8,140 nt of DNA from JAZREA01 sp045660545 (GCA_045660545.1 JAZREA010000015.1:1-8140); one strand, 5' to 3'. Numbered from the stretch's first letter, positions 1-6,803 are shown. The notes: generated by a model not told the origin, from the letters alone. Program-made: numbers and translations.

Positions 1-25
1 TTTTACATTGTCTTCCTAAGACCGC

Positions 26-54
26 TTGGCCTCCGACTTAACAAGCCCTAATAT
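26..54 (+). promoter_or_regulatory. Possible promoter for the mini-ORF/recombinase pair
   Basis: TTGGCC (26-31) and TAATAT (49-54) are separated by 17 bp. Each box matches the sigma-A consensus at 4 of 6 positions. The start of transcription would fall near 61, about 18 nt before the ATG at 79. The -10 box lies inside the palindrome at 38-77. The match is moderate, and a promoter left of the window is equally possible. Confidence 0.3.
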
Positions 55-77
55 TATTTATTATTAAGGGGTGTTAA
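38..77 (+). promoter_or_regulatory. 40-bp imperfect palindrome over the ribosome binding site of the mini-ORF
   Basis: TTAACA (38-43) pairs with TGTTAA (72-77), CC (46-47) with GG (68-69), and TAATA (49-53) with TATTA (62-66), all on one axis at 57.5. Small mismatches sit at 44-45/70-71 and 48/67. The right arm contains the AAGGGG ribosome binding site (66-71) of the ORF that starts at 79, and the left arm contains a candidate -10 box. It could be a DNA operator, a protein-binding site, or an RNA hairpin that hides the ribosome binding site if transcription starts upstream. The dyad is visible directly; its function is inferred. Confidence 0.45.
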
Positions 78-78
78 T

Positions 79-189
79 ATGACGGTGAAGAACACGTATG
101 TAAGCAAGACAAAAAAAGAGAGAAACGAAAAAGCAAATGCGATTAAAAGAAAGTGTATGCTTCTGCTGAAATCCGGCGGTAAAAGGTAA
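79..189 (+). CDS. 36-residue basic mini-protein upstream of a serine recombinase
   Basis: This ATG-started ORF is preceded by AAGGGG (66-71) at a good spacing. It encodes 36 residues ending at TAA 187-189. The product is rich in Lys and Arg, with a short hydrophobic patch (Cys-Met-Leu-Leu-Leu) near its C-terminus, and I recognise no domain. It ends 5 nt before the TTG start of the recombinase, and its last codons supply the AAAAGG ribosome binding site of that gene. Translational coupling is therefore likely. It may simply be a leader peptide that regulates recombinase synthesis. Small basic proteins beside large serine recombinases are sometimes directionality factors, but nothing here proves that. 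Its length makes it easy to miss in automatic annotation. Confidence 0.5.
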   Translation: MTVKNTYVSKTKKERNEKANAIKRKCMLLLKSGGKR

Positions 190-194
190 GCGTT

Positions 195-1595
195 TTGGAC
201 GCGATATATGTAAGACAAAGCGTTTATAAAAAAGACAGCCTCTCTATCGAAGGCCAAATAGAGCTTTGCAAAAGGTACGCAGACAAGGACGCAAAAATAT
301 ACTGCGACAGGGGCTATTCAGCTAAAAGTATAAAGCGTCCTGCGCTTAGCAAATTGATAACGGACATCGAGGCGGGAGAAATAGACAAGTTATACATTTA
401 CCGTCTGGACAGACTTAGCAGGTCGCTTTTGAATTTCAGCCAGCTGTGGAGCCTTATGGAGCGAAACGGCGTAAACTTAGAGTCCATAACGGAAAACTTT
501 GACACATCTACTCCTATGGGCAGGGCGATGCTGAATATAGTTATGACCTTTGCCCAGCTCGAAAGAGAGACAACAGCGGAAAGAGTACGGGACAATTATT
601 ATTATCGCTTTGGTAACGGGTCGTGGCCGGGAGGGCCTGCGCCCTACGGATTTTGCCTTGCGAAGATAACAGATAAAAAAGGCAATTTAGTGTCATCTCT
701 CAGAGAGAACAAAGAACAGTCCAAAGTAGTTGTAAAAATCTTCGAAGCTTATGTAGAGAAAGGCTTGTCCTTGCGCGGTATTGCCACGATGCTGTCGGAC
801 GAAAATATACACGGACCTAAAAGGGAAAAATGGGACAACGTCACATTGTCCCGTATTTTACATAACCCTGCATACGTCAGGGCAGACGCCGATGTGTACT
901 GGCACTATATGTCTCTCGGTTTTGATATACATAGCAACAAGGAGGATTTTGACGGCGTCCATGCATGCAACTGCGCTGTAAAAAGATTGGTGGTTTCAAA
1001 CCACGAGGGGTTTATAGATTCAAAATTGTGGCTAAAAGCACAGCAAAAGCTTTCTAAAAACAAACAAATTTCTAACCAAAACCAAGGCAAGCACAGCTGG
1101 CTCACGGGCCTTTTAAAGTGTGCACAATGCGGATATTCTGTAAAAATAAACAACACCCGCGGACGTTTGTATATGCTGTGCTCGGGACGTTCCAACTTAA
1201 AAATATGCGAAGCTTCAATAGCCGTCAATATCAGGGAACTTGAGGAATGTGTCGGCAAGAAGTTAAAAGAAACAATCGGGGAATGCCTGTGTGAAAATAT
1301 GGATTTTATCGATAAAGATAAAGTGGAAAAATTACTTAACATCGAGCAGAAAATAGAAAGACTGATAGGCGCGCTTTCACAAAGCGGCAGCGTTTCTGCA
1401 ACATATATATCCGAAGAAATAGAGCGCTTGCATAATGAAAGAGAAGCACTCTCGCTTGTGGGTGAAAAAAGACAGCGGGCGGACAAAATAGACTTTGAAA
1501 AGCTGTCTTTCGGAGAGAAAAAATTAATAGCCTCTTTGTTTATAGATAAGATACTGTTAAAGGATGATTCGGCTGAAATATTATGGAAAATATAG
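195..1595 (+). CDS. Large serine recombinase (site-specific integrase/resolvase family)
   Basis: This 466-residue enzyme should cut and rejoin DNA at paired att sites through a covalent phosphoserine link. The N-terminal resolvase domain (about 1-140) has the nucleophile Ser9 in Tyr-Val-Arg-Gln-Ser, the Arg-Leu-Asp-Arg-Leu-Ser-Arg motif at 70-76, and a QLERETTAERV helix at 121-131. A recombinase domain follows (about 148-285). Next is a zinc ribbon, with Cys309 and Cys312 and probable partners Cys329 and Cys338. A Lys/Glu-rich coiled-coil region covers about 375-425. The TTG start is chosen because it places Ser9 at the usual distance from the N-terminus, has AAAAGG 8 nt upstream, and because the next in-frame Met is residue 88. 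The gene looks intact, although 466 residues is at the short end for the family. It may belong to an integrative element extending left of the window. It also sits directly upstream of the glycan operon promoter, reading the same way. Confidence 0.93.
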   Translation: MDAIYVRQSVYKKDSLSIEGQIELCKRYADKDAKIYCDRGYSAKSIKRPALSKLITDIEAGEIDKLYIYRLDRLSRSLLNFSQLWSLMERNGVNLESITENFDTSTPMGRAMLNIVMTFAQLERETTAERVRDNYYYRFGNGSWPGGPAPYGFCLAKITDKKGNLVSSLRENKEQSKVVVKIFEAYVEKGLSLRGIATMLSDENIHGPKREKWDNVTLSRILHNPAYVRADADVYWHYMSLGFDIHSNKEDFDGVHACNCAVKRLVVSNHEGFIDSKLWLKAQQKLSKNKQISNQNQGKHSWLTGLLKCAQCGYSVKINNTRGRLYMLCSGRSNLKICEASIAVNIRELEECVGKKLKETIGECLCENMDFIDKDKVEKLLNIEQKIERLIGALSQSGSVSATYISEEIERLHNEREALSLVGEKRQRADKIDFEKLSFGEKKLIASLFIDKILLKDDSAEILWKI

Positions 1596-1632
1596 CCTCA
1601 AAAGGCGGTTTGTCCTTTGGGGCTACCTTTTT
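1593..1632 (+). terminator. Rho-independent terminator after the recombinase
   Basis: TAGCC (1593-1597) pairs with GGCTA (1621-1625). The stem continues through a T-G wobble, a C-G pair, AAA/TTT with one bulged A, and GG/CC, closing on a short loop near 1606-1613. A run of five T follows (1628-1632). The stem includes the recombinase stop codon. It should insulate the glycan operon from recombinase transcription. Confidence 0.8.
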
Positions 1633-1685
1633 GTTAAATTTTTACATATATCACTTTAAAAAAACGACGATAATTGCTCAAATTG

Positions 1686-1714
1686 TTGACTTTTTACAAG
1701 GTTTGATTTATAAT
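1686..1714 (+). promoter_or_regulatory. Sigma-A promoter of the glycan operon
   Basis: TTGACT (1686-1691) is 5 of 6 to consensus, the spacer is exactly 17 bp, and TATAAT (1709-1714) is a perfect -10 box. Transcription should start near 1721, which leaves a leader of about 80 nt before the ATG at 1802. No alternative promoter of this quality appears before the downstream glycan genes. Confidence 0.85.
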
Positions 1715-1746
1715 TATATGATAGTGTAGGTGTATTATTTAAAAGG

Positions 1747-1764
1747 AGAAGTAGGGTTACTTTT
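1747..1764 (+). promoter_or_regulatory. Small hairpin in the glycan operon leader
   Basis: The segment 1747-1753 pairs with 1758-1764 around a GGGT loop, giving a 7-bp stem with one G-T wobble. It lies about 26 nt into the predicted leader and is not followed by a convincing T-tract, so it is not a terminator. Some Firmicutes exopolysaccharide leaders carry a short hairpin read by LoaP-type antiterminators. A similar role here is only a guess. Confidence 0.3.
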
Positions 1765-1801
1765 GTATACATGGAAATAAAAAACGGAAGGTTATGAGTT
1801 T

Positions 1802-2452
1802 ATGTATAAAAAATTTATAAAGAGATTTTTAGATATAATTTTATCGACGGTTGGAATCGTTGTTTTGGCGTTGCCGATGCTTGTTATAGCGGTTGTATTA
1901 AAGCTTGATTCTCCCGGCCCTGTTTTGTTTAAACAAAAAAGAATAGGCCTGCACAAAAAAGAGTTTACGTTGTTGAAGTTTCGCTCGATGCCCGTTTCGG
2001 CGCCCAGGGACGTTGCAACACACCAGCTTAACGTGCAGGAAATACATATGACCAAATTTCAAAAGGCAATCCGTAAATATTCAATTGATGAGCTTCCGCA
2101 GATATATAATATCTGGCTTGGACAGTGTAGCATAATCGGGCCAAGGCCTGCGCTTTGGAACCAGTATGACCTTATTGCAGAGCGCGACAAATACGGAGCC
2201 AACGACATAAAGCCGGGCCTTACCGGCCTGGCACAAATCAGCGGTAGGGACGAGCTTGAAATTGACGTTAAAGCAAAGCTTGATGGCGAATATACCAAGA
2301 TGCTGAATTCGGGAAAGGGCTTTCGGGCAGACTTTCTGTGCTTTTTCGGCACGATAAAGTCTGTTCTTAAATCCGAGGGCGTTGTCGAAGGCGGAGTTGG
2401 CGAAATAAACAAGAAAGAAGAACAAAAGGAAGAAGAGATTGTGATAGAATGA
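1802..2452 (+). CDS. Polyprenyl-phosphate sugar-1-phosphate transferase (initiating glycosyltransferase)
   Basis: This 216-residue member of the bacterial sugar transferase family should move a sugar 1-phosphate from a nucleotide sugar to undecaprenyl phosphate on the inner face of the membrane, the first step of capsule or exopolysaccharide assembly. It is the short, monotopic PglC-like form. A single hydrophobic helix (about 10-34) is followed by Asp-Ser-Pro-Gly-Pro (36-40), Lys-Phe-Arg-Ser-Met (59-63), the probable catalytic Asp96-Glu97 in SIDELPQ, the IIGPRP motif (111-116) and KPGLTG (137-142). The large N-terminal multi-spanning domain of WbaP-type enzymes is absent. GGAAGG (1786-1791) lies 10 nt before the ATG. 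The C-terminus ends in a Lys/Glu-rich tail. The gene overlaps the next by ATGA. The donor sugar cannot be read from the sequence. Confidence 0.92.
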   Translation: MYKKFIKRFLDIILSTVGIVVLALPMLVIAVVLKLDSPGPVLFKQKRIGLHKKEFTLLKFRSMPVSAPRDVATHQLNVQEIHMTKFQKAIRKYSIDELPQIYNIWLGQCSIIGPRPALWNQYDLIAERDKYGANDIKPGLTGLAQISGRDELEIDVKAKLDGEYTKMLNSGKGFRADFLCFFGTIKSVLKSEGVVEGGVGEINKKEEQKEEEIVIE

Positions 2453-3330
2453 AAAAGATACTGATTACAGGCGCAAACAGCTATATTGGAACTTCTTTTG
2501 AAAATTATATAAAAGCAAATTATCCGGACAACTATGTTGTAGACACTATAGATATGATTGATGGTAGTTGGAGAGAAAAGGACTTTTCAATTTATGACAG
2601 TGTGTTCCATGTTGCAGGAATCGCGCATTCGGATAATGGTAAGATTAGTGATGATAAAGCAAAATTGTATTATTCGGTTAATACTGACCTTGCTGTAGAA
2701 ACGGCAAAAAAGGCCAAAGCTGATGGAGTAAAGCAGTTTATCTTTATGAGTAGTGCCATTGTGTACGGCGAAAGCGCCCCCATCGGAAAAGCAAAAGTAA
2801 TCACGAATAATACACCTGTTAATCCCGCAAACTGTTACGGCGACAGTAAAGTACAGGCCGAAAACGGAATCAGGCCCTTAAATGACGATAGCTTTAAGGT
2901 TGTTATTTTACGTCCTCCGATGATTTACGGTGAGGGGTGCAAAGGAAATTATCCGCTCCTTGCCAAAATTGCTTTAAAAACGCCGGTGTTCCCGTATGTG
3001 AAAAACCAACGGTCGATGCTGCACACAGAAAATTTGTGCAGGTTTGTTTCGCTGATGGTTGAAAACGAAGAACAAGGAACATATTGGCCACAAAATGCAG
3101 AATACAGCAATACAAGTGAGCTTGTAAAAATGATTGCCGAAGCACATGGCAAAAAAGTTTACCTTGTTAAAGGGCTTGGCTGGTTACTTGGGATTATGAG
3201 CCGTTTTACGGGACTTGTTAATAAGGCGTTTGGAAGCCTAAGTTACGAGAAGAGTTTGAGCGAGTATAAAGAGGATTATAGGGTAAACGATTTAAAAGAA
3301 AGTATTAAAAGGACTGAAATAAACGTATGA
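2449..3330 (+). CDS. NAD-dependent epimerase/dehydratase, extended SDR family
   Basis: This 293-residue protein probably epimerises, dehydrates or reduces a nucleotide-linked sugar for the glycan. The N-terminal Rossmann fold opens with a TGANSYIG glycine motif (7-14). The catalytic set is Ser101/Ser102 plus Tyr130-Gly-Asp-Ser-Lys134, the usual YxxxK. An RPPMIYG segment, typical of the family, follows near residue 155. Its start overlaps the previous stop by 4 bp, and its stop overlaps the next start by 4 bp, so translation is coupled across three genes. It is slightly shorter than the usual 310-340 residues of UDP-glucose 4-epimerases, and its C-terminal substrate domain is divergent. I therefore do not assign galE, fnl or another symbol. 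A role on the sugar added by the next gene's product is likely from context only. Confidence 0.88.
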   Translation: MKKILITGANSYIGTSFENYIKANYPDNYVVDTIDMIDGSWREKDFSIYDSVFHVAGIAHSDNGKISDDKAKLYYSVNTDLAVETAKKAKADGVKQFIFMSSAIVYGESAPIGKAKVITNNTPVNPANCYGDSKVQAENGIRPLNDDSFKVVILRPPMIYGEGCKGNYPLLAKIALKTPVFPYVKNQRSMLHTENLCRFVSLMVENEEQGTYWPQNAEYSNTSELVKMIAEAHGKKVYLVKGLGWLLGIMSRFTGLVNKAFGSLSYEKSLSEYKEDYRVNDLKESIKRTEINV

Positions 3331-4535
3331 AAATACTTATTATAACGCAGTATTTTTATCCCGAGACCTTCCGTGTAAATACTTTGTGCGCAGAATTGGT
3401 CAGGCGCGGAAACGAGGTTACGGTGCTTACGGGGTATCCACAGTATCCAATAGGTAAAATATATGACGGATACGGCTTTAACAAGCCTTATGATAAGGAA
3501 TGGAATGGTGCGCGAATAGAGCGTATTAAGATGCGCCCGAGAGGGAAAACACCGATTGGATTGTTTTGGAATTGTTATTCATTTGTACAGGAAGGCAAAA
3601 AGTGGGTTAAAAGATGCAAAGACAAATACGATGCAGTTTATGTTTTTGAGGTATCTCCTGTTACGGTAGGTTTGCCGGCTGTGGCATATAAGAAAAAATT
3701 TGGGACACCGATATATTTTAATGTTCAGGATTTATGGCCCGAGAACGCAGAAATAGTTCTTGGAATAACTAATAAATTGATTATCGGGACAATTAATAAA
3801 ATTGTAAACAAGATTTATTCAGCCAGTGATAAGATTTTGTGCTCTTCCCAATCGTTTGTTAATAATATTGCCAACAGAGGCGTACCTGCGGAAAAGCTGA
3901 TGTTTTGGCCTCAATTTTGTACCGAACCTGATTTTATAAACATGACTAAACCCGAATGCTATTGCGATGAGCATTTCAACATCGTCTTTACAGGCAATAT
4001 CGGTGAAGCGCAAGGACTGGATTTGTTGGTTGATACCGCCGCAAAGTTAAAGGACACGAACGTAAGATGGTTCCTTGTCGGTGATGGTCGCGCAAGGGAA
4101 AAACTCGAAAACAAGGTTTATGAAAACAACCTTGAAGATATTGTAACCTTTGTTGGAAAGGTTTCGGAAGAAGAGGCTGACAGATATATACATTTTGCCG
4201 ATTGTGCGTATTTGTCGTTTAAGAAAAACAAGCTGTTTGATATGACGTTGCCGGCAAAGCTTCAATCGTATATGGCTTGCGGCACACCGATACTTGCTGC
4301 CGCCGGAGGTGAGAGTGCCCGTGTTATTAATGAGGCGCAGTGCGGCTTTGTTTGCGAACAGGATACAGATTCGTTGGCTCATATGGTTAAAAATGTTGTT
4401 CTTACATCGACCGAATTGGACGTGATGAGAAACAATGCAAGAAGATATTTTACCGAGCATTTTGCAACCGAATTGGTTATTGGCGAGCTGGAAACAATGA
4501 TGAACGAATTTTGCAACGCAAAAGGCAAAAAATAA
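3327..4535 (+). CDS. GT4 glycosyltransferase, WbuB-like
   Basis: This 402-residue GT-B glycosyltransferase opens with MKILIITQYFYPE and keeps the WbuB-like landmarks TGYPQYP (35-41) and NVQDLWPEN (132-140). The C-terminal donor-binding half shows FTGNIGEAQG (221-230), a VGDG turn (251-254), and LPAKLQSYMACGTPI (308-322), followed by GGESARVI. It should add one sugar to the lipid-linked acceptor at the cytoplasmic membrane with retention of configuration. In E. coli, WbuB transfers an N-acetyl-fucosamine, but the sugar cannot be inferred here. The first Glu of the general GT4 EX7E motif is not obvious in KLQSYMACG. The start overlaps the epimerase stop by 4 bp. A 59-nt gap separates it from the next gene. 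Confidence 0.9.
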   Translation: MKILIITQYFYPETFRVNTLCAELVRRGNEVTVLTGYPQYPIGKIYDGYGFNKPYDKEWNGARIERIKMRPRGKTPIGLFWNCYSFVQEGKKWVKRCKDKYDAVYVFEVSPVTVGLPAVAYKKKFGTPIYFNVQDLWPENAEIVLGITNKLIIGTINKIVNKIYSASDKILCSSQSFVNNIANRGVPAEKLMFWPQFCTEPDFINMTKPECYCDEHFNIVFTGNIGEAQGLDLLVDTAAKLKDTNVRWFLVGDGRAREKLENKVYENNLEDIVTFVGKVSEEEADRYIHFADCAYLSFKKNKLFDMTLPAKLQSYMACGTPILAAAGGESARVINEAQCGFVCEQDTDSLAHMVKNVVLTSTELDVMRNNARRYFTEHFATELVIGELETMMNEFCNAKGKK

Positions 4536-4542
4536 AAACACT

Positions 4543-4603
4543 TCTGCTCAGGCGGGGGTAGTTGTAGATATGTTAAAGAGAGGCGAAAAAGACAGTGAGC
4601 AGA
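4543..4603 (+). repeat. 8-bp inverted repeat spanning the GTG start of the pyruvyl transferase gene
   Basis: TCTGCTCA (4543-4550) and TGAGCAGA (4596-4603) are perfect inverted copies with a 45-nt loop. The right arm covers the last two bases of the GTG start codon and the next two codons, while the GAGAGG ribosome binding site lies in the loop. Pairing could damp initiation. A chance match of this size is possible. Confidence 0.35.
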
Positions 4604-5644
4604 GATTATAACATCGTTACTTTTCACAGAGCATATAATTACGGCGCCGTTTTGCAAACCTATGCGTTGCAGGAGTTTTTAAAGCAGCTGGGCTATTCGG
4701 CTGGCGTATATGATTACATATCGTGCGGAGAAAACAAGCCTGCCGGCAAAAAGGAAAGGCTGATACAGTTTCTTTTGACTTTTAATAAGGCCGATATAAA
4801 AAGGCGCGAGGAAAAGTACAAGGCCTTTGCGGAAAATATGTTGGACCTAAACTTAGAGCAAGACAATAGGGCATATGTATCGGGAAGCGACCAGGTGTGG
4901 AACCCGTGCGGAAATATGGAGGACGCATATTTCTTGCGCTTTGCACCAAAGGAGGCTAAAAAGGTCTCTTACGCAGCGAGTATGGGCGACGGGCAGGTCC
5001 CCGAGGATAAAAAGCAGCGTTGGCAAAGCTATATATCCGACTTTGACCACATATCTGTAAGGGAAGAGTCTTTGGGTGAAAAGATAAAAGAATTTTGCAA
5101 CAAGGAAATTGTGCAAAATATAGACCCAACTCTTTTGCAGGACGCGTCCTTTTGGTCGGGTGTTGGCAAAGAGGTAAAAGGACTTCCCGAAAAATATATT
5201 CTGGTGTATCTTATGCACCTTCCAAAGAACGTTAATAAGCTCTTAAAATGGCTTCAAAAGCAGACCAAGGCAAAGATTGTAGTAGTGGACGGACAGGGCG
5301 CTGTTCAGGGCTTGTTTACAAACTTAGTAAGACACGATATGGCTTTGCACGATATGGGGCCTTCCGAATTTGTTTGGCTTGTACAGCACGCGCAGAGCGT
5401 GGTTACTTCGTCTTTTCACGGGACGGCGTTTTCTCTTATATTTAACAAGGAGTTTTACTCAATCAACAGCAAGCCGAATTCCAGAATATCAAGCATTTTA
5501 AACAAGTGCAATATCAATCCCGTAAAGGAAGAGGCCGAAACGTTTTCGCGCCGTGATAATATTGACTGGGCTTTTGTTAATGACGTTATGAAAAATGAGC
5601 GCAAAAAAAGCGAAGAATATTTCAATAAAATACAGTTGGATTAA
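4595..5644 (+). CDS. Polysaccharide pyruvyl transferase family protein
   Basis: This 349-residue protein belongs to the family that transfers the enolpyruvyl group of phosphoenolpyruvate to sugar hydroxyls, giving a ketal pyruvate that adds negative charge to the glycan. Family landmarks are VTFHRAYNYGAVLQTYALQ at the N-terminus (8-26), GSDQVWNP (97-104), VSYAASMG (124-131), ISVREESL (153-160), IDPTLL (176-181), and TSSFHGTAFSLIF (271-283) with its conserved His275. The GTG start is the only candidate because an in-frame stop occurs at 4574-4576 and the family N-terminus begins here. GAGAGG lies 11 nt upstream, a slightly long spacing. An FrhB-like gene follows after 12 nt, a pairing that recurs in Clostridia and Bacteroidetes glycan loci. 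Confidence 0.9.
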   Translation: MSRDYNIVTFHRAYNYGAVLQTYALQEFLKQLGYSAGVYDYISCGENKPAGKKERLIQFLLTFNKADIKRREEKYKAFAENMLDLNLEQDNRAYVSGSDQVWNPCGNMEDAYFLRFAPKEAKKVSYAASMGDGQVPEDKKQRWQSYISDFDHISVREESLGEKIKEFCNKEIVQNIDPTLLQDASFWSGVGKEVKGLPEKYILVYLMHLPKNVNKLLKWLQKQTKAKIVVVDGQGAVQGLFTNLVRHDMALHDMGPSEFVWLVQHAQSVVTSSFHGTAFSLIFNKEFYSINSKPNSRISSILNKCNINPVKEEAETFSRRDNIDWAFVNDVMKNERKKSEEYFNKIQLD

Positions 5645-5656
5645 GGAGAATCGGCG

Positions 5657-6799
5657 ATGAAAAAACACTCTTACAACTTTGACTGCGTCGGTTGTACGGC
5701 GTGTGCGCTTGCGTGCCCCGTTAAGGCGATAGATATGAAGATTAATGAAGAGGGCTTTTTGCAGGCATATATTAAGGATGAATTGTGCGTTGACTGCGGC
5801 CTTTGCAGTGATATATGTCCGGTCAACAAAAAGTCGCCCGTTAGCAGAATAAGCTCGTACTACGGTTGGCACAAGGACGAAAAGGTCCGCTTTGACAGCT
5901 CTTCCGGCGGGGCGTTTCGTGCGATTGCAGACACCGTGACGAAAAATGGCGGCGTTGTTTATGGCGCGGTTTATACTGACGACTTTAAGGCGGTTGTATT
6001 TAACGACACCGACAATGTCTCTTTGGAGCAAATACAAAAGAGTAAGTACATAGTAAGTAACCCCGAGAATACCTTTGAAAAAATAGAGGACGAGTTAAAT
6101 AAGGGCAGAAAGGTTATGTTTTGCGGTGCTCCTTGTCAGGTGGCAGGTCTTACACAGTACCTTAAAAAGCCGTACGACAACCTTTTGACAGTCGACTTTG
6201 TTTGTGGCGGCATGCCGTCTGTTACGTTTTGGCAGGAGCATGTTGAAAAATTGGAGAAAAGGTACGGCTCCGGGATAAAAAGCGTAGATTTTCGCTCGAA
6301 GAAAAACGGATGGGGCAAGCTGTTTTTTGATATACAGTTTGAAAACGGACGGGAATATTTTGTAAGAGAATATTTAGATTCGTTTTATAACGCGTTTATG
6401 AGCGGACATGCGTCTGTAAGAAAGCACTGCTTGTCCTGCGCCTTTCATGATTCCCACTATGCGGATATTACGATTGCAGACTTTTGGGGCTACGCTGCGG
6501 CAGGAGTAACGGCGGACAAAAAGGAAAAAGGCCTTTCGCTTGTTATTTGCAATACACAAAAAGGCGAAAATGTGATTAAAAACAACGAAGACCTGGAAAT
6601 CTTCGAGCTTGACAACCGTTTTTCCGACTACGCCTTGGGAGACGTAGTACCTACGCAAAAAGAGACGGAGAAAAGAGACGCCTTCTTCGCACTCGCTAAA
6701 AAAATAGGTTTTGAAAAGGCAGCGAGCAAGATGCTCCCCTCGACAACGTTAAGCCATTTGCTTAAATATATAAAAATAAGGTTAAAGATTGCTGACTAA
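5657..6799 (+). CDS. FrhB-like Fe-S/flavin oxidoreductase (coenzyme F420 hydrogenase beta-subunit family) of a glycan locus
   Basis: This 380-residue protein has two N-terminal [4Fe-4S] ferredoxin motifs, Cys10/13/16/20 and Cys44/47/50/54, each with the final Cys-Pro. FrhB-type N- and C-terminal domains follow, with SSSGGAFRAI (81-90), FCGAPCQVAGL (155-165), DFVCGG (180-185), Cys258-x-x-Cys261, and ADITIADFWGY (269-279). Relatives reduce F420 in methanogens, but homologues in bacteria that probably lack F420 often sit beside polysaccharide pyruvyl transferases and have no settled reaction. An electron-transfer role in sugar modification is an inference. AAGGAGA (5643-5649) overlaps the preceding stop and gives good spacing to the ATG. 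It is the last gene of the operon, about 25 nt before the terminator. Confidence 0.88.
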   Translation: MKKHSYNFDCVGCTACALACPVKAIDMKINEEGFLQAYIKDELCVDCGLCSDICPVNKKSPVSRISSYYGWHKDEKVRFDSSSGGAFRAIADTVTKNGGVVYGAVYTDDFKAVVFNDTDNVSLEQIQKSKYIVSNPENTFEKIEDELNKGRKVMFCGAPCQVAGLTQYLKKPYDNLLTVDFVCGGMPSVTFWQEHVEKLEKRYGSGIKSVDFRSKKNGWGKLFFDIQFENGREYFVREYLDSFYNAFMSGHASVRKHCLSCAFHDSHYADITIADFWGYAAAGVTADKKEKGLSLVICNTQKGENVIKNNEDLEIFELDNRFSDYALGDVVPTQKETEKRDAFFALAKKIGFEKAASKMLPSTTLSHLLKYIKIRLKIAD

Positions 6800-6803
6800 A
6801 ATA

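Noticed and set aside
1..45. tRNA fragment suggested by a GGCCAAGCGGT-like string on the minus strand
   Set aside because: There is no cloverleaf, T-arm or acceptor stem. Only a small GTCTT/AAGAC inverted repeat (10-22) is present.
1..51. C-terminal tail of an upstream gene (16 codons open to TAA at 49-51)
   Set aside because: It is too short to recognise and another frame is equally open. It could be real, but nothing supports it.
905..1486. 193-residue minus-strand open frame inside the recombinase gene
   Set aside because: It is antisense to a clear recombinase domain set, is rich in Ser/Leu/Phe as expected of a shadow frame, and has no recognisable motif.
1..1700. TTTTACAT shared by the window start and the region after the recombinase as an att core
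   Set aside because: It is only 8 AT-rich bases and is found by chance in such sequence. There is no longer common core.
1771..1797. 8-codon ORF in the glycan leader
   Set aside because: The nearest ribosome binding site is more than 20 nt away, and there is no sign of an attenuator.
1596..1801. Invertible promoter flanked by recombination repeats
   Set aside because: No pair of inverted repeats longer than a few bases flanks the TTGACT/TATAAT promoter.
4570..4611. 13-codon ORF, or an alternative ATG start, before the pyruvyl transferase gene
   Set aside because: It is in a different frame from the pyruvyl transferase and lacks well-spaced ribosome binding. The family N-terminus begins at GTG 4595.
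5498..6037. 179-residue minus-strand open frame across the pyruvyl transferase/FrhB junction
   Set aside because: It is antisense to two well-supported genes and has no family features.
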